A DNA stretch of 64,000 nucleotides, taken from Sanyastnella coralliicola. Lineage in GTDB: Bacteria > Bacteroidota > Bacteroidia > Flavobacteriales_D > Sanyastnellaceae. Within the stretch, counting starts at the first letter, position 1; each line of letters begins with the position of its first letter. Positions 45,500-53,227 of the stretch are shown here, piece after piece. Under the pieces are notes generated by a model. The model ran no database searches. It was given only the letters and a program-made list of their open reading frames with translations, and was not told the origin of the DNA. A program made the translations under genes and the position numbers. Location of the stretch: NCBI RefSeq assembly GCF_030845195.1, contig NZ_CP132543.1, forward strand, positions 62,001 through 126,000, in the 5' to 3' direction.

Positions 45500-45568
45500 A
45501 TGAAAAATGCCCGAACTTGGCTTGAAACAAACGGCATTAACCCATGGATATTCCTTCTACTACCGTAG
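45500..45568 (+). other. Possible 22-codon upstream ORF overlapping the DUF5996 start
   Basis: An ATG (45500) opens a 22-residue frame ending in TAG at 45566-45568, 25 bases past the DUF5996 ATG and in another frame. A near-promoter TATCTTTA lies at 45484-45491. It could affect translation of the downstream gene, or be chance. Confidence 0.25.
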
Positions 45569-46467
45569 GTCACGACTGGCCTGTTCTCGAATTTGATAAG
45601 CTTCAAGATACCCTCGAAACGCTGCACCAATGGCTGCAAATTGTGGGGAAGATTCGTTTGAGAACCATGCCTTGGCAGAACCACTCTTGGCACACAGCCT
45701 TGTATGTTTCTCCACATGGCTATACCACGCAGAGCATCCCTTATGGCGATAAGATCTTTGAAATTGAGTTCGACTTCGTGAAGCACGAGCTATCCTTGGA
45801 ATGCACGGGAGAGCAGGCGCAAGTCTTGCCGTTGACATCCATGACAGTCGCTGAATTTCATGATAAGGTGTTCGAGATGCTCGCGAATGCAGGAATTAAG
45901 GTAGAGATTCACGGTGCGCCGAATGAAATGGAACCAGCGATTCCGTTTAGAGAGAATACCATCAATAAGACCTACGACCCAGCACAGGCGAACAACCTAT
46001 GGAAAGCCATGCTCAAGGCCAACGTAGTTTTCCATCGTTTCCGTAGTGAGTTCATTGGGAAGTGCAGCCCTGTGCATTTGTTCTGGGGAGCATTTGACCT
46101 CGCTGTCACCCGCTTCTCTGGCGCAGACGCTCCACTTCATCAAGGTGGAATGCCCAACATGCCACTTGAGGTCATGCAGGAGGCCTACTCCAAAGAAGTC
46201 AGCAGCGCAGGTTTCTGGCCAGGCTCTAAAGATGCTCCAATGCCGGCTTTCTATGCTTACGCTTACCCAAGTGATGCGTCTTTCGGCGAACAGCCAGTAG
46301 AACCCAAAGAAGCCTTTTGGAGCCAAGATATGGGCGAGTTCTTCCTCAAATACGAAGACGTCCAACGCTCCAACAACCCAGAAGAAATGCTCTACAAGTT
46401 CCTACAGACTACGTACGAAGCAGCAGCCAACACATCGGGCTGGAATCGCACCCTCCTTGAAAGGTAG
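45544..46467 (+). CDS. DUF5996 family protein
   Basis: A 307-residue cytoplasmic protein of the DUF5996 family. Conserved parts: HQWLQIVGKIRLRTMPWQNHSWHTALYV near the N-terminus, EIEFDFVKHELSLEC, FRENTINKTYDP, FHRFRSEFIGKCSPVHLFWGAFDLAVTRFSG, and the terminal FLQTTYEAAANTSGW. Function unknown. Its TAG stop (46465-46467) is formed by the first unit of the adjacent heptad array. It has no obvious operon partner. Confidence 0.88.
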   Translation: MDIPSTTVGHDWPVLEFDKLQDTLETLHQWLQIVGKIRLRTMPWQNHSWHTALYVSPHGYTTQSIPYGDKIFEIEFDFVKHELSLECTGEQAQVLPLTSMTVAEFHDKVFEMLANAGIKVEIHGAPNEMEPAIPFRENTINKTYDPAQANNLWKAMLKANVVFHRFRSEFIGKCSPVHLFWGAFDLAVTRFSGADAPLHQGGMPNMPLEVMQEAYSKEVSSAGFWPGSKDAPMPAFYAYAYPSDASFGEQPVEPKEAFWSQDMGEFFLKYEDVQRSNNPEEMLYKFLQTTYEAAANTSGWNRTLLER

Positions 46468-46557
46468 ACGGTAGACGGTGGACGGTGGACGGTAGACAGG
46501 GCTTACTAACGCCTAACGCCTAAAGCCTCCCGAAAACCGCGTTCCGCAACCCGCGAT
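46463..46557 (+). repeat. Composite heptad array: GGTRGAC, GCCTAAM and CCGCNNN blocks
   Basis: Five GGTAGAC/GGTGGAC units (46463-46497), then GCCTAAC, GCCTAAA, GCCTCCC (46511-46531), then CCGCGTT, CCGCAAC, CCGCGAT (46537-46557), ending just before the ahcY terminator. The order matches the array at 48768-48905. The first unit contains the DUF5996 stop codon. Confidence 0.93.
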
Positions 46558-46564
46558 CCTATGC

Positions 46565-46594
46565 AAAAAAAAGCCCCGCTAACGCAGGGCTTTT
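46565..46594 (-). terminator. Terminator after ahcY
   Basis: On the minus strand a stem AAGCCC / GGGCTT with an inner GC/GC pair and a loop, followed by a run of eight T. Located 20 bases after the ahcY stop. Confidence 0.85.
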
Positions 46595-46613
46595 CAACTT
46601 TATAAAAGGCTTC

Positions 46614-47933
46614 TTAGTATCGGTAGTGCTCTGGCTTGTATGGCCCTTCTACTTCTACTCCGATGTACTTCGCTTGCTCATTTGTAAGCGTTTCAAGCTC
46701 TACACCAATTTTACCAAGGTGCAGACGAGCTACCTTTTCATCAAGGTGCTTCGGAAGAATGTATACATCGTTTTCGTAGTTCGAGTGGTTCTGCCATAGC
46801 TCGATCTGTGCCAGGGTCTGGTTTGTGAAGCTGTTAGACATCACAAATGATGGGTGACCTGTTGCACATCCAAGGTTTACAAGACGTCCTTCAGCAAGTA
46901 GGATCAAATCCTTCCCGTTGATTGTGTACTTGTCTACCTGTGGCTTGATCGTGTCTTTAGAAGCACCGTGGTTGTTGTTCAACCATGCTACGTCGATCTC
47001 GTTATCGAAGTGACCGATATTACAAACGATCGCTTTGTCTTTCATGTTTTCGAAGTGACGACCAACAAGGATGTCCTTGTTACCTGTTGCAGTTACAACA
47101 ATATCACCTTCTGTAACAGCGTCATCCATCTTCTTCACTTCGTACCCGTCCATAGCGGCTTGAAGCGCACAGATTGGATCGATTTCCGTTACAATCACAC
47201 GACATCCAGCGTTACGTAGAGATTCAGCAGAACCTTTACCTACGTCACCGTATCCAGCCACAACAGCTACTTTACCAGCCATCATGATGTCAGTCGCACG
47301 ACGGATTGCATCTACACAAGATTCTCGACATCCGTACTTGTTATCGAATTTCGACTTTGTTACTGAGTCATTAACGTTAATCGCAGGCATTGGCAATGTT
47401 CCAGCCTTCACACGATCGTACAGACGAAGTACACCAGTAGTCGTCTCTTCCGAGATTCCTTTGATGTCAGATGCCAACTCAGGGTACTTATCAAGTACTA
47501 CGTTTGTTAGGTCACCTCCGTCATCAAGGATCATGTTCAATGGCTTGCGGTCAGCTCCAAAATGAAGCGTCTGCTCGATACACCACTCGTACTCCTCTTC
47601 TGTCATGCCTTTCCATGCGTAAACAGGGATACCAGCAGCAGCGATCGCCGCCGCAGCGTGATCTTGAGTTGAGAAGATGTTACAAGAAGACCACTGTACA
47701 TCAGCACCAAGCTCAATCAATGTCTCAATAAGTACTGCTGTCTGGATCGTCATGTGAAGACACCCGGAAATACGTGAACCTGCAAGAGGCTTCGACGCTC
47801 CGAATTCTTCACGAAGTGACATCAAACCTGGCATCTCTGCCTCTGCTAATTTGATCTCTTTACGTCCCCAATCGGCAAGAGTAATATCTTTTACCTTGTA
47901 TGGAAGGACTTCATTCTGTGTGGGTACACTCAT
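46614..47933 (-). CDS. ahcY: Adenosylhomocysteinase
   Basis: A 439-residue S-adenosylhomocysteine hydrolase, splitting SAH into adenosine and homocysteine and so sustaining methylation. Key regions: [55 protein letters not shown] (active-site Lys/Asp), NAD fold [20 protein letters not shown], and [13 protein letters not shown], with the C-terminal YKPEHYRY that closes over NAD. Length and order are normal. It has its own promoter and terminator. Confidence 0.99.
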   Translation of the reverse strand: MSVPTQNEVLPYKVKDITLADWGRKEIKLAEAEMPGLMSLREEFGASKPLAGSRISGCLHMTIQTAVLIETLIELGADVQWSSCNIFSTQDHAAAAIAAAGIPVYAWKGMTEEEYEWCIEQTLHFGADRKPLNMILDDGGDLTNVVLDKYPELASDIKGISEETTTGVLRLYDRVKAGTLPMPAINVNDSVTKSKFDNKYGCRESCVDAIRRATDIMMAGKVAVVAGYGDVGKGSAESLRNAGCRVIVTEIDPICALQAAMDGYEVKKMDDAVTEGDIVVTATGNKDILVGRHFENMKDKAIVCNIGHFDNEIDVAWLNNNHGASKDTIKPQVDKYTINGKDLILLAEGRLVNLGCATGHPSFVMSNSFTNQTLAQIELWQNHSNYENDVYILPKHLDEKVARLHLGKIGVELETLTNEQAKYIGVEVEGPYKPEHYRY

Positions 47934-47968
47934 TTGATTACCTTGTATTTACGTTGTAATTCTGACTG

Positions 47969-47976
47969 CAAAGATA
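47969..47976 (-). promoter_or_regulatory. -7 box of ahcY
   Basis: TATCTTTG on the minus strand, 35 bases before the ATG. No clear -33 TTG. The 131-base gap up to 48064 otherwise shows nothing I can name; no SAM or SAH riboswitch is evident. Confidence 0.55.
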
Positions 47977-48072
47977 CGATTTTCTAAGGAGAGCGTTCCT
48001 CACGAAATGGTCAATATCTGATCAGTTGTCAACTGCATGACAAGCAACTAGGTACTTTGTTCACTTGAAGTT

Positions 48073-48080
48073 TACCTTTG
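48073..48080 (+). promoter_or_regulatory. -7 box of the phosphopantetheinyl transferase gene, close to the start
   Basis: TACCTTTG, with 5 bases (CGCTT) before the ATG at 48086. The frame's TTG at 48065 is upstream of it and so unlikely to be the start. A second ATG is at 48095. Confidence 0.5.
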
Positions 48081-48085
48081 CGCTT

Positions 48086-48703
48086 ATGCCGTTAATGCTC
48101 CATTTGAGACATAGTGATGACTTTCAGATTGCCTTTTGGCACCTCGAAGAGACCCTGGAAGAGCTTCAAAGAACTTGTACACTCACTCCCGCTGACGAGG
48201 CTGAATTCGTCAAACTCAACCATGAAAAGCGGAAACGAGAGTGGTTGGCTTCTCGTGCGGCTTTGCGTATTGGTCTCGCTAGCGCGGAATCGGTGCAGTA
48301 TGCACCCACCGGCAAACCGAAATTGGAAAGCTCTGAAATGAGCCTCTCCCACTGTCTCCCTATCGCCGGAGCCCTCATTCATCCCACTCATGCGGGTATG
48401 GATATTCAGATTCCCGATGAAAAAATCGGCCGCATTCGAACCAAATTCGCTCACCCCGAAGAACTCGAAGCCGCAGAACGAAGCGATCGTGAGCTAGACT
48501 ACCTCACCATTCTCTGGTCTGCCAAAGAAGCCCTCTTCAAGGTATACGGGCAAGGTCTCCATTTCGCAGAGCAATTACGTATCGATCCATTCAAGGTAGG
48601 CCAACGAGAACTCACCGCCACTGTACATAGAGAAGGAGAATCCATCCAACACAAACTCAGCTGTTTTCAGCTGATGGGACATTGGGTGGTGTACGTTATC
48701 TAG
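48086..48703 (+). CDS. 4'-phosphopantetheinyl transferase superfamily protein
   Basis: A 205-residue Sfp-type transferase, which moves phosphopantetheine from CoA to carrier proteins. It has the KRKREWLASRAALRIGL stretch, GMDIQIPDEKIGRI (the GxD magnesium motif) and TILWSAKEALFKVYG (the WxxKEAxxK motif with catalytic Glu and Lys). Bacteroidota Sfp genes are commonly next to ahcY, as here. The start at 48086 fits the promoter. An exact 13-base word lies at 48277-48289. Confidence 0.92.
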   Translation: MPLMLHLRHSDDFQIAFWHLEETLEELQRTCTLTPADEAEFVKLNHEKRKREWLASRAALRIGLASAESVQYAPTGKPKLESSEMSLSHCLPIAGALIHPTHAGMDIQIPDEKIGRIRTKFAHPEELEAAERSDRELDYLTILWSAKEALFKVYGQGLHFAEQLRIDPFKVGQRELTATVHREGESIQHKLSCFQLMGHWVVYVI

Positions 48704-48711
48704 GAGATGGT

Positions 48712-48905
48712 GGTTCGTGGTTCGTGGTTCGTGGAAACGTACTGGTTAATCTGAGTATACCGTTTTCGGTGGACGGTAGACGGTGGACGGTAGACGGTGG
48801 ACGGTAGACGGTTGAGTGTTGATGGTTGACGAGGAATCTACTAACGCCTAAAGCCTATAGCCTAACGCCTCCCAGAACCGTGTTCCGCAATCCGCAACCC
48901 GCGTT
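48712..48905 (+). repeat. Longest composite heptad array: four unit classes in order
   Basis: Three GGTTCGT units (48712-48732); a 35-base non-repeat spacer; nine units of GGTGGAC/GGTAGAC in alternation, then GGTTGAG, TGTTGAT, GGTTGAC (48768-48830); GCCTAAA, GCCTATA, GCCTAAC, GCCTCCC (48846-48873); CCGTGTT, CCGCAAT, CCGCAAC, CCGCGTT (48878-48905). It fills nearly all of the gap between the transferase stop and the rpmH terminator. Confidence 0.95.
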
Positions 48906-48911
48906 CCGAGC

Positions 48912-48940
48912 AAAAAAAAAGCCCCGCAAATGCGAGGCTT
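48912..48940 (-). terminator. Terminator after rpmH
   Basis: On the minus strand a stem AGCC-TCGCA / TGCG-GGCT (one mismatch) followed by a run of nine T. Ends about 20 bases after the rpmH stop. Confidence 0.85.
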
Positions 48941-48960
48941 CCAATATCGTAGGATCGTTA

Positions 48961-49128
48961 TTAACGTTCGATTCCTTTGTGACGGCGCTCATCAGAAACT
49001 GAAAGACGCTTACGTCCTTTCTTACGACGTGAAGAAAGTACGCGACGACCGTTAGCTGTAGCCATACGACTACGGAATCCGTGCTTGTTACGACGCTTGC
49101 GCTTTGATGGTTGGAATGTTCTTTTCAT
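48961..49128 (-). CDS. rpmH: 50S ribosomal protein L34
   Basis: A 55-residue basic protein opening [19 protein letters not shown] then [20 protein letters not shown], the L34 signature. It ends with a short extension ([13 protein letters not shown]) longer than the ~46 residues of enterobacterial L34, as usual in Bacteroidota. It is not followed by rnpA here, unlike many bacteria; rpmH stands alone with its own promoter and terminator. Confidence 0.98.
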   Translation of the reverse strand: MKRTFQPSKRKRRNKHGFRSRMATANGRRVLSSRRKKGRKRLSVSDERRHKGIER

Positions 49129-49164
49129 CGTTTCTTCTTTTACCGCCTTTTCTCAAAGGGAGTG

Positions 49165-49195
49165 CAAAGATAGTACATTCATTCAATGGTACAAA
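49165..49195 (-). promoter_or_regulatory. Promoter of rpmH
   Basis: On the minus strand TTTG (49192-49195), 19 bases, TATCTTTG (49165-49172): the best match in the window to the Bacteroidota consensus TTTG-N19-TAnnTTTG. Predicted leader about 32 bases. Confidence 0.85.
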
Positions 49196-49241
49196 AGTGG
49201 AAAGCACTTTTTTTCAAGTACGAAGATAGGGATTAGTAGAC

Positions 49242-49312
49242 TGTGGACCGTGGACGGTAGACGGCATACCATACTAACGCCTAAAGCCTAAAGCCTATTA
49301 GCCAAAGGCTAA
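49242..49312 (+). repeat. Short composite heptad array upstream of rpmH
   Basis: TGTGGAC, CGTGGAC, GGTAGAC (49242-49262), a short spacer, then GCCTAAA, GCCTAAA, GCCTATT (49279-49299) running into a small hairpin TTAGCC-AAA-GGCTAA (49298-49312) that contains the TAG stop of the Rieske-fold-like gene on the minus strand. The CCGC block is absent. Confidence 0.88.
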
Positions 49313-49725
49313 TTAGTAACAGTCAACACCGGCGGTGACCAAATCGTATTGTATTGATGAAGTCCTCTTCCTGCAGGGCCATTGGCTACGGAGCCGTCGA
49401 TGATGACCCATTGGGATTCGGAGCAAGGATCTGAGATGAGGGTGTTATCGTCGTCTACGGTGACTTGGCAGCCGTCGTCTATGTTGTAGGTGCTGTGGCG
49501 ATCAAAGACCAAGAACTCGTCTTGGTTTTTGCGATAAATGATGAGGCCGCGCGACCCGCCTGAAGTGTACACCCATCCTGAGGGTGCGGTAATGTCAATG
49601 TAGGCAGGTAGATTGGTGTCGATCTGGAAATTTACCTGAACGAACGGGATCTGGTTTTCTTCATTGCATCTTGATCCACTGAGGGCGAGCACGATAAGAA
49701 AGAGTATTGACAATCGCTTAAGCAT
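49309..49725 (-). CDS. Rieske-fold-like protein lacking cluster ligands
   Basis: A 138-residue exported protein (signal about 1-20, Cys at 20 in SGSRCNEE is a poor lipobox because of the Arg before it). The layout recalls bacteroidotal Rieske-like proteins: PAYIDITAPSGWVYTSGGSRGLIIYRKNQDEFLVFDRHSTY, then two cysteines (DGCQVTV, SDPCSESQWVIIDGS) and NGPAGRGLHQYNT. The CxH and CxxH pairs that hold a 2Fe-2S cluster are not present, so it may keep the fold without the cluster. Follows tsaB with a gap of 15 bases. Function unknown. Confidence 0.6.
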   Translation of the reverse strand: MLKRLSILFLIVLALSGSRCNEENQIPFVQVNFQIDTNLPAYIDITAPSGWVYTSGGSRGLIIYRKNQDEFLVFDRHSTYNIDDGCQVTVDDDNTLISDPCSESQWVIIDGSVANGPAGRGLHQYNTIWSPPVLTVTN

Positions 49726-49740
49726 ACTACAAAGTAACGA

Positions 49741-50412
49741 TCAAAGCAGCGATTTTGGTTTCCCTGCGACGAATTCTTTCAAATAGTAAGGTTCAAAGTA
49801 TGCTGGGTCTACAGTTTCTTTATTCGCTAGCGCGGAATGGGCTAGTAGCGACATCCCCTTTGCGGAAGGGAGGAATGAAGAATTGAATTCCATAGACGGG
49901 TGCTGAAGGAATCCCTCGCATTTGCCTGCTCCATCTCCAAATGTCAGCACCGTACCCGAAAGATGATTGAAACTCTCTTTTGCAAGTTCCAAAGCTTGTA
50001 CTTCTTGTAGCGTGTTGCCAGCAGAATCAATAGTAGCGGTGTAGACCTCCATGCGACGTGCGTCTATCATAGGGAGGTAATGATCAAACCCCGGATGTTC
50101 TTCCCGAGCTTGGGCCGCCATATGCTCCAATGTTGAAAGTGCAATCAACGGTAGATCTAATGCGAAACACAATCCTTTGGCGGCAGCGGTTCCAATGCGC
50201 AAACCAGTATATGATCCTGGTCCTTTACTGATTGCTATCGCGGAAAGGTCTTTGGAACGATTACCAATAACCTCTTTGATTAATACATGCAGTCGCTCAG
50301 CGTGGATGTACTTTTCGCTGTGTTCCTCTTTCAAGCTGATCAGACCACTTTCATCCGAAAGGGCAACTGAGCAGTTCTTGGTGGCACTTTCAATACTGAG
50401 GATTAGACTCAT
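49741..50412 (-). CDS. tsaB: tRNA threonylcarbamoyl-adenosine complex protein TsaB
   Basis: A 223-residue TsaB, the ASKHA-fold partner of TsaD in making the t6A base at tRNA position 37. Motifs: LILSIESATKNCSVAL, AIAISKGPGSYTGLRIGTAAAKGL, PLIALSTLEHMAAQAR and PMIDARRMEVYTA. Length is normal. It overlaps the adaptor gene by 4 bases (ATGA), a strange operon partner. Two 13-base word copies (one exact, one with a mismatch) occur in it, both antisense. Confidence 0.96.
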   Translation of the reverse strand: MSLILSIESATKNCSVALSDESGLISLKEEHSEKYIHAERLHVLIKEVIGNRSKDLSAIAISKGPGSYTGLRIGTAAAKGLCFALDLPLIALSTLEHMAAQAREEHPGFDHYLPMIDARRMEVYTATIDSAGNTLQEVQALELAKESFNHLSGTVLTFGDGAGKCEGFLQHPSMEFNSSFLPSAKGMSLLAHSALANKETVDPAYFEPYYLKEFVAGKPKSLL

Positions 50413-51758
50413 TCTTCAGACTCTTCGTCTTTTGCATCACTGTCTTTCACCTTCACGCGCTTTCCGTTCTTAAGGTTTTCAGAAACCTCTTTATACGGTC
50501 CGCTGATGACGACATCGCCGTCTTCTAATCCATTAATGATCTCGATGTACTTACTGTCTTGAAGTCCGGTCTCAACCACACGAATCATGGATTGGCCGTT
50601 CTCCAAAACGAACACACAAGTAAGGTCTTCCTTGTCTTCGTCATCGTCAGAATCGTCATTGCCACCGTTGATGTATTGGCTGTACGCGTTCGATGCTGTA
50701 TCTGAACGGGTAGTCACCGCTTTGATAGGAATCGCGAGAACATCTTCTGCTTTATCGGTCATGATTTCCACCGTTGCCGACATGCCCGGACGGAAAGGCG
50801 AGAGGTGCTCTTCACCTTCCTTCATCAAGTGTTTATAGCTCGATGGAAGAATACGCACCTTCACAGAGAAGTTGGTTACTTGATCCATGCTTAGCGCTGA
50901 TGAAGTCAAGGAATTCAATGCAGTATTGCTGATCTCAGTAACCACGCCTTTGAATTCTTCGTCGATGTAAGCATCAACTTCAACGATGGCTGTATCACCC
51001 AAAGAGACGAGAACAATGTCGCTTTCGTTGACTTCTACATTCACTTCCATGCTGCTGAGGTCAGATACCTTCATGATCGTCTCTCCTTGCATCATGCTGG
51101 TTCCGAGAACGGCTTCACCTACTTCCTTGGTCAACGCTGTCACTGTTCCTCCCATTGGAGCTTTGAGTTCTGTTCGTTTAAGGTTATCCGCCGCTTCACG
51201 GTATGACGCTTCCGCGCTAGCGATAGAAAACTGAGCCGATTTAATACTCTGTTCAGCTGCTTCAACTTCAGCCTTGCTCACTTCAAAGTTCGAAAGTGCT
51301 TGGTCGTAGTCTGCTTGAGAAATGGCCCCTTGTTCGAACAGTTGTTGGCTACGCTCAAAAGAACGTTCAGCAGCAAGGAACTGCGCCTCAGATTGAAGCT
51401 TGCGTGCCTTCGAAGACGCCAGTGTAGAGCGAGAGGTATTCACCGCCGCCTGCGCACGGCCCAAAGCCGATTGGTAAATGTCAGGGTTGATGCCGACCAA
51501 AAGGTCACCAGGACCAACCAAATCACCTTCTTTCACTGGAAGGTCAAGGATCAGTCCGCTTACTTCAGCAGAGATCATCACCTCCACTTCTGGTTGGATC
51601 TTACCGCTGGCAGAAACGGTTTCAGTAATCGTACGAATCGATGTGTTATCTGTTGAGACTTCTACTCCTTTGCGTTTCCCACCAAAAACAGCAGCGAGTA
51701 CAGCAATAAGTATGATCACCCCAAGAGAGATCAGAATGATTTTGACTGTTTTAGACAT
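50409..51758 (-). CDS. Efflux periplasmic adaptor (HlyD/MacA-like)
   Basis: A 449-residue membrane fusion protein: N-terminal helix (about 7-25), lipoyl half (EVEVMISAEVSGLILDLPVKEGDLVGPGDLLV), a long coiled-coil hairpin (about 105-200), second lipoyl half (APMGGTVTALTKEVGEAVLG), beta-barrel, and a C-terminal membrane-proximal domain. An acidic NGGNDDSDDDEDKED loop and an acidic tail are unusual additions. It should join an inner-membrane pump to TolC; its start overlaps the tolC stop as TAATG. No pump gene follows: tsaB is next. Confidence 0.92.
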   Translation of the reverse strand: MSKTVKIILISLGVIILIAVLAAVFGGKRKGVEVSTDNTSIRTITETVSASGKIQPEVEVMISAEVSGLILDLPVKEGDLVGPGDLLVGINPDIYQSALGRAQAAVNTSRSTLASSKARKLQSEAQFLAAERSFERSQQLFEQGAISQADYDQALSNFEVSKAEVEAAEQSIKSAQFSIASAEASYREAADNLKRTELKAPMGGTVTALTKEVGEAVLGTSMMQGETIMKVSDLSSMEVNVEVNESDIVLVSLGDTAIVEVDAYIDEEFKGVVTEISNTALNSLTSSALSMDQVTNFSVKVRILPSSYKHLMKEGEEHLSPFRPGMSATVEIMTDKAEDVLAIPIKAVTTRSDTASNAYSQYINGGNDDSDDDEDKEDLTCVFVLENGQSMIRVVETGLQDSKYIEIINGLEDGDVVISGPYKEVSENLKNGKRVKVKDSDAKDEESEE

Positions 51759-53191
51759 TAGCGTAGCGTTATAGGTTGTCCCATGTAGAATTCAACCACT
51801 TTGACTCTAAACAGGTAGTCGTATTTGTTACGGATCAGGTCTGCACGTGCATTGTCTAGACGCACGCGAGAAGCAGTGAACTCCACAATGGTAGAAGCTC
51901 CTTCTTCGAAACGAACTGTTGCATATTCCATCGCTTTTTCTGCAGCGCTCACACTGAGCTCAGCAGCTCGGTAGTTATTTAAGGCAGCGAGTGCATCTGC
52001 ATATGCCGACTCTACATTTTGTGTCAAGGTCAACTTTGCTTGCTCAAGGTTGAGCTCAGCAGTTTCCATGTTGATCTGGGCACGTTGCATGTTTCCGTGC
52101 GTTGAGAAGCCGTTGAAAATTGGAATAGACAGACTGAAGAAGAGACTAGAGTTTACGTTGTCTCTGATCTGATCATTGAATGCTTTTGTTTCGAATCCAT
52201 CAGTGTAAGTGAAGTCTTGAGTGACAACGAGGTCACCGCTGCCTTCTACAAATCCAATAGGAATGGTTCCAGCAGGCACCAATTCACCTTGGGGAACAGA
52301 TGTTGCTCCTGAGTAACCTGAACCGTAAGAGTAGCTCGCTGATAAGTTAGGAGACATACCACCTTTGGCAATTTGAACACCTGTTTGGGCGCTGGCCACT
52401 GACGCTTCTGCGCTCTTGATTTCAGGGAAACTGTTTACAGCCATGTTTGTGGCAGTTTCGGCCGATCCAGGGAGAGTCAATGTGCCAAGGTCGCCTAAGT
52501 CTGGCGCGACAATGCTGAATGATCCGGCTTCTTCGCTTGGAACCAAGATTAGCTGGCGCAGCGAGAGGTACGCGAGATTACGGTTATTCTCAGCAGTAAT
52601 GACACTTGCTTGATCACTTGAATATTGCGCTTGGATATCGAGAAGATCGCCTTCAGGAGCGGCACCTACTTCAACCAATTTCTGGATACGATCAAGTTGT
52701 TGTTCCGTTGACTGAAGGTTGCTCTGTGCAATCTTTAAGAACTCCTCTTGGAACAACACATTGAGGTAGGTATTCGCCACATTCAAAGCGATGTCGTTCT
52801 GCATGCGCAAGAGATTCTGTTTCTGCGCTTCAAAATCTTGTGTGCTTTGCTTGTAGCGATTTAGGTTCTGGAAACCATTGAAAATAGTGAGCCGTGTACT
52901 CAATCCAAGGCTATTGCTTCGGATACGTTCAGAGGCGAACTGGTTGGTGAACGGGTCAATGGTTTGACCCCAGTTGTATCCGTGAGACGCAGATGCGTTC
53001 AACGACGGTAGCATTGTACCGAAGTTTTGAAGCTTGTTGACCGCATTCAGTTCAAGCTGTAGTTCGCTTTGCTTGATTGAGATATTGTTCGCGAAGGCGT
53101 GATCAATACAACGCTTCAAAGACCACGGTTCCTGCGCCTGCAAAGAGACTGCGAGGAATAGGCCGAGAGAAAGAGTTAGAATTTTGGACAT
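51758..53191 (-). CDS. TolC-family outer-membrane efflux protein
   Basis: About 477 residues: signal peptide (ending SLQAQ), then two OEP repeats with PWSLKRCIDHAFANNISIKQSELQLELN (first) and SFPEIKSAEASVASAQTGVQIAKGGMSPNLSASYSYG (second), coiled-coil helices and a final NKYDYLFRVKVVEFYMGQPI. The start is the ATG at 53191, since the frame's ATG at 53212 lies within the promoter. It forms an export channel with the adaptor. Confidence 0.95.
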   Translation of the reverse strand: MSKILTLSLGLFLAVSLQAQEPWSLKRCIDHAFANNISIKQSELQLELNAVNKLQNFGTMLPSLNASASHGYNWGQTIDPFTNQFASERIRSNSLGLSTRLTIFNGFQNLNRYKQSTQDFEAQKQNLLRMQNDIALNVANTYLNVLFQEEFLKIAQSNLQSTEQQLDRIQKLVEVGAAPEGDLLDIQAQYSSDQASVITAENNRNLAYLSLRQLILVPSEEAGSFSIVAPDLGDLGTLTLPGSAETATNMAVNSFPEIKSAEASVASAQTGVQIAKGGMSPNLSASYSYGSGYSGATSVPQGELVPAGTIPIGFVEGSGDLVVTQDFTYTDGFETKAFNDQIRDNVNSSLFFSLSIPIFNGFSTHGNMQRAQINMETAELNLEQAKLTLTQNVESAYADALAALNNYRAAELSVSAAEKAMEYATVRFEEGASTIVEFTASRVRLDNARADLIRNKYDYLFRVKVVEFYMGQPITLR

Positions 53192-53209
53192 GGCAATTGT
53201 GTTCAATGA

Positions 53210-53217
53210 CAAACATA
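53210..53217 (-). promoter_or_regulatory. -7 box of the tolC operon
   Basis: TATGTTTG on the minus strand, a perfect TAnnTTTG, 18 bases before the ATG at 53191. Confidence 0.6.
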
Positions 53218-53227
53218 GCCATATCCT

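Noticed and set aside
45383-45568. A 61-residue frame (MPLTICVV...HRPPSTV repeats) across the TGGACGG array
   Set aside because: Its repeated HRPPSTV text only mirrors the 7-bp array; the frame has no start signal or homologue-like composition.
46565-46594. Copy of the 13-base word in the ahcY terminator (GCTAACGCAGGG)
   Set aside because: It lacks the CGCGGAA half; a terminator stem explains the partial resemblance.
47934-48064. SAM/SAH riboswitch upstream of ahcY
   Set aside because: The leader is about 30 bases and I see no matching core sequence.
45334-49312. CRISPR array
   Set aside because: Units are 7 bp, with no spacers of constant length, and no cas genes are in the window.
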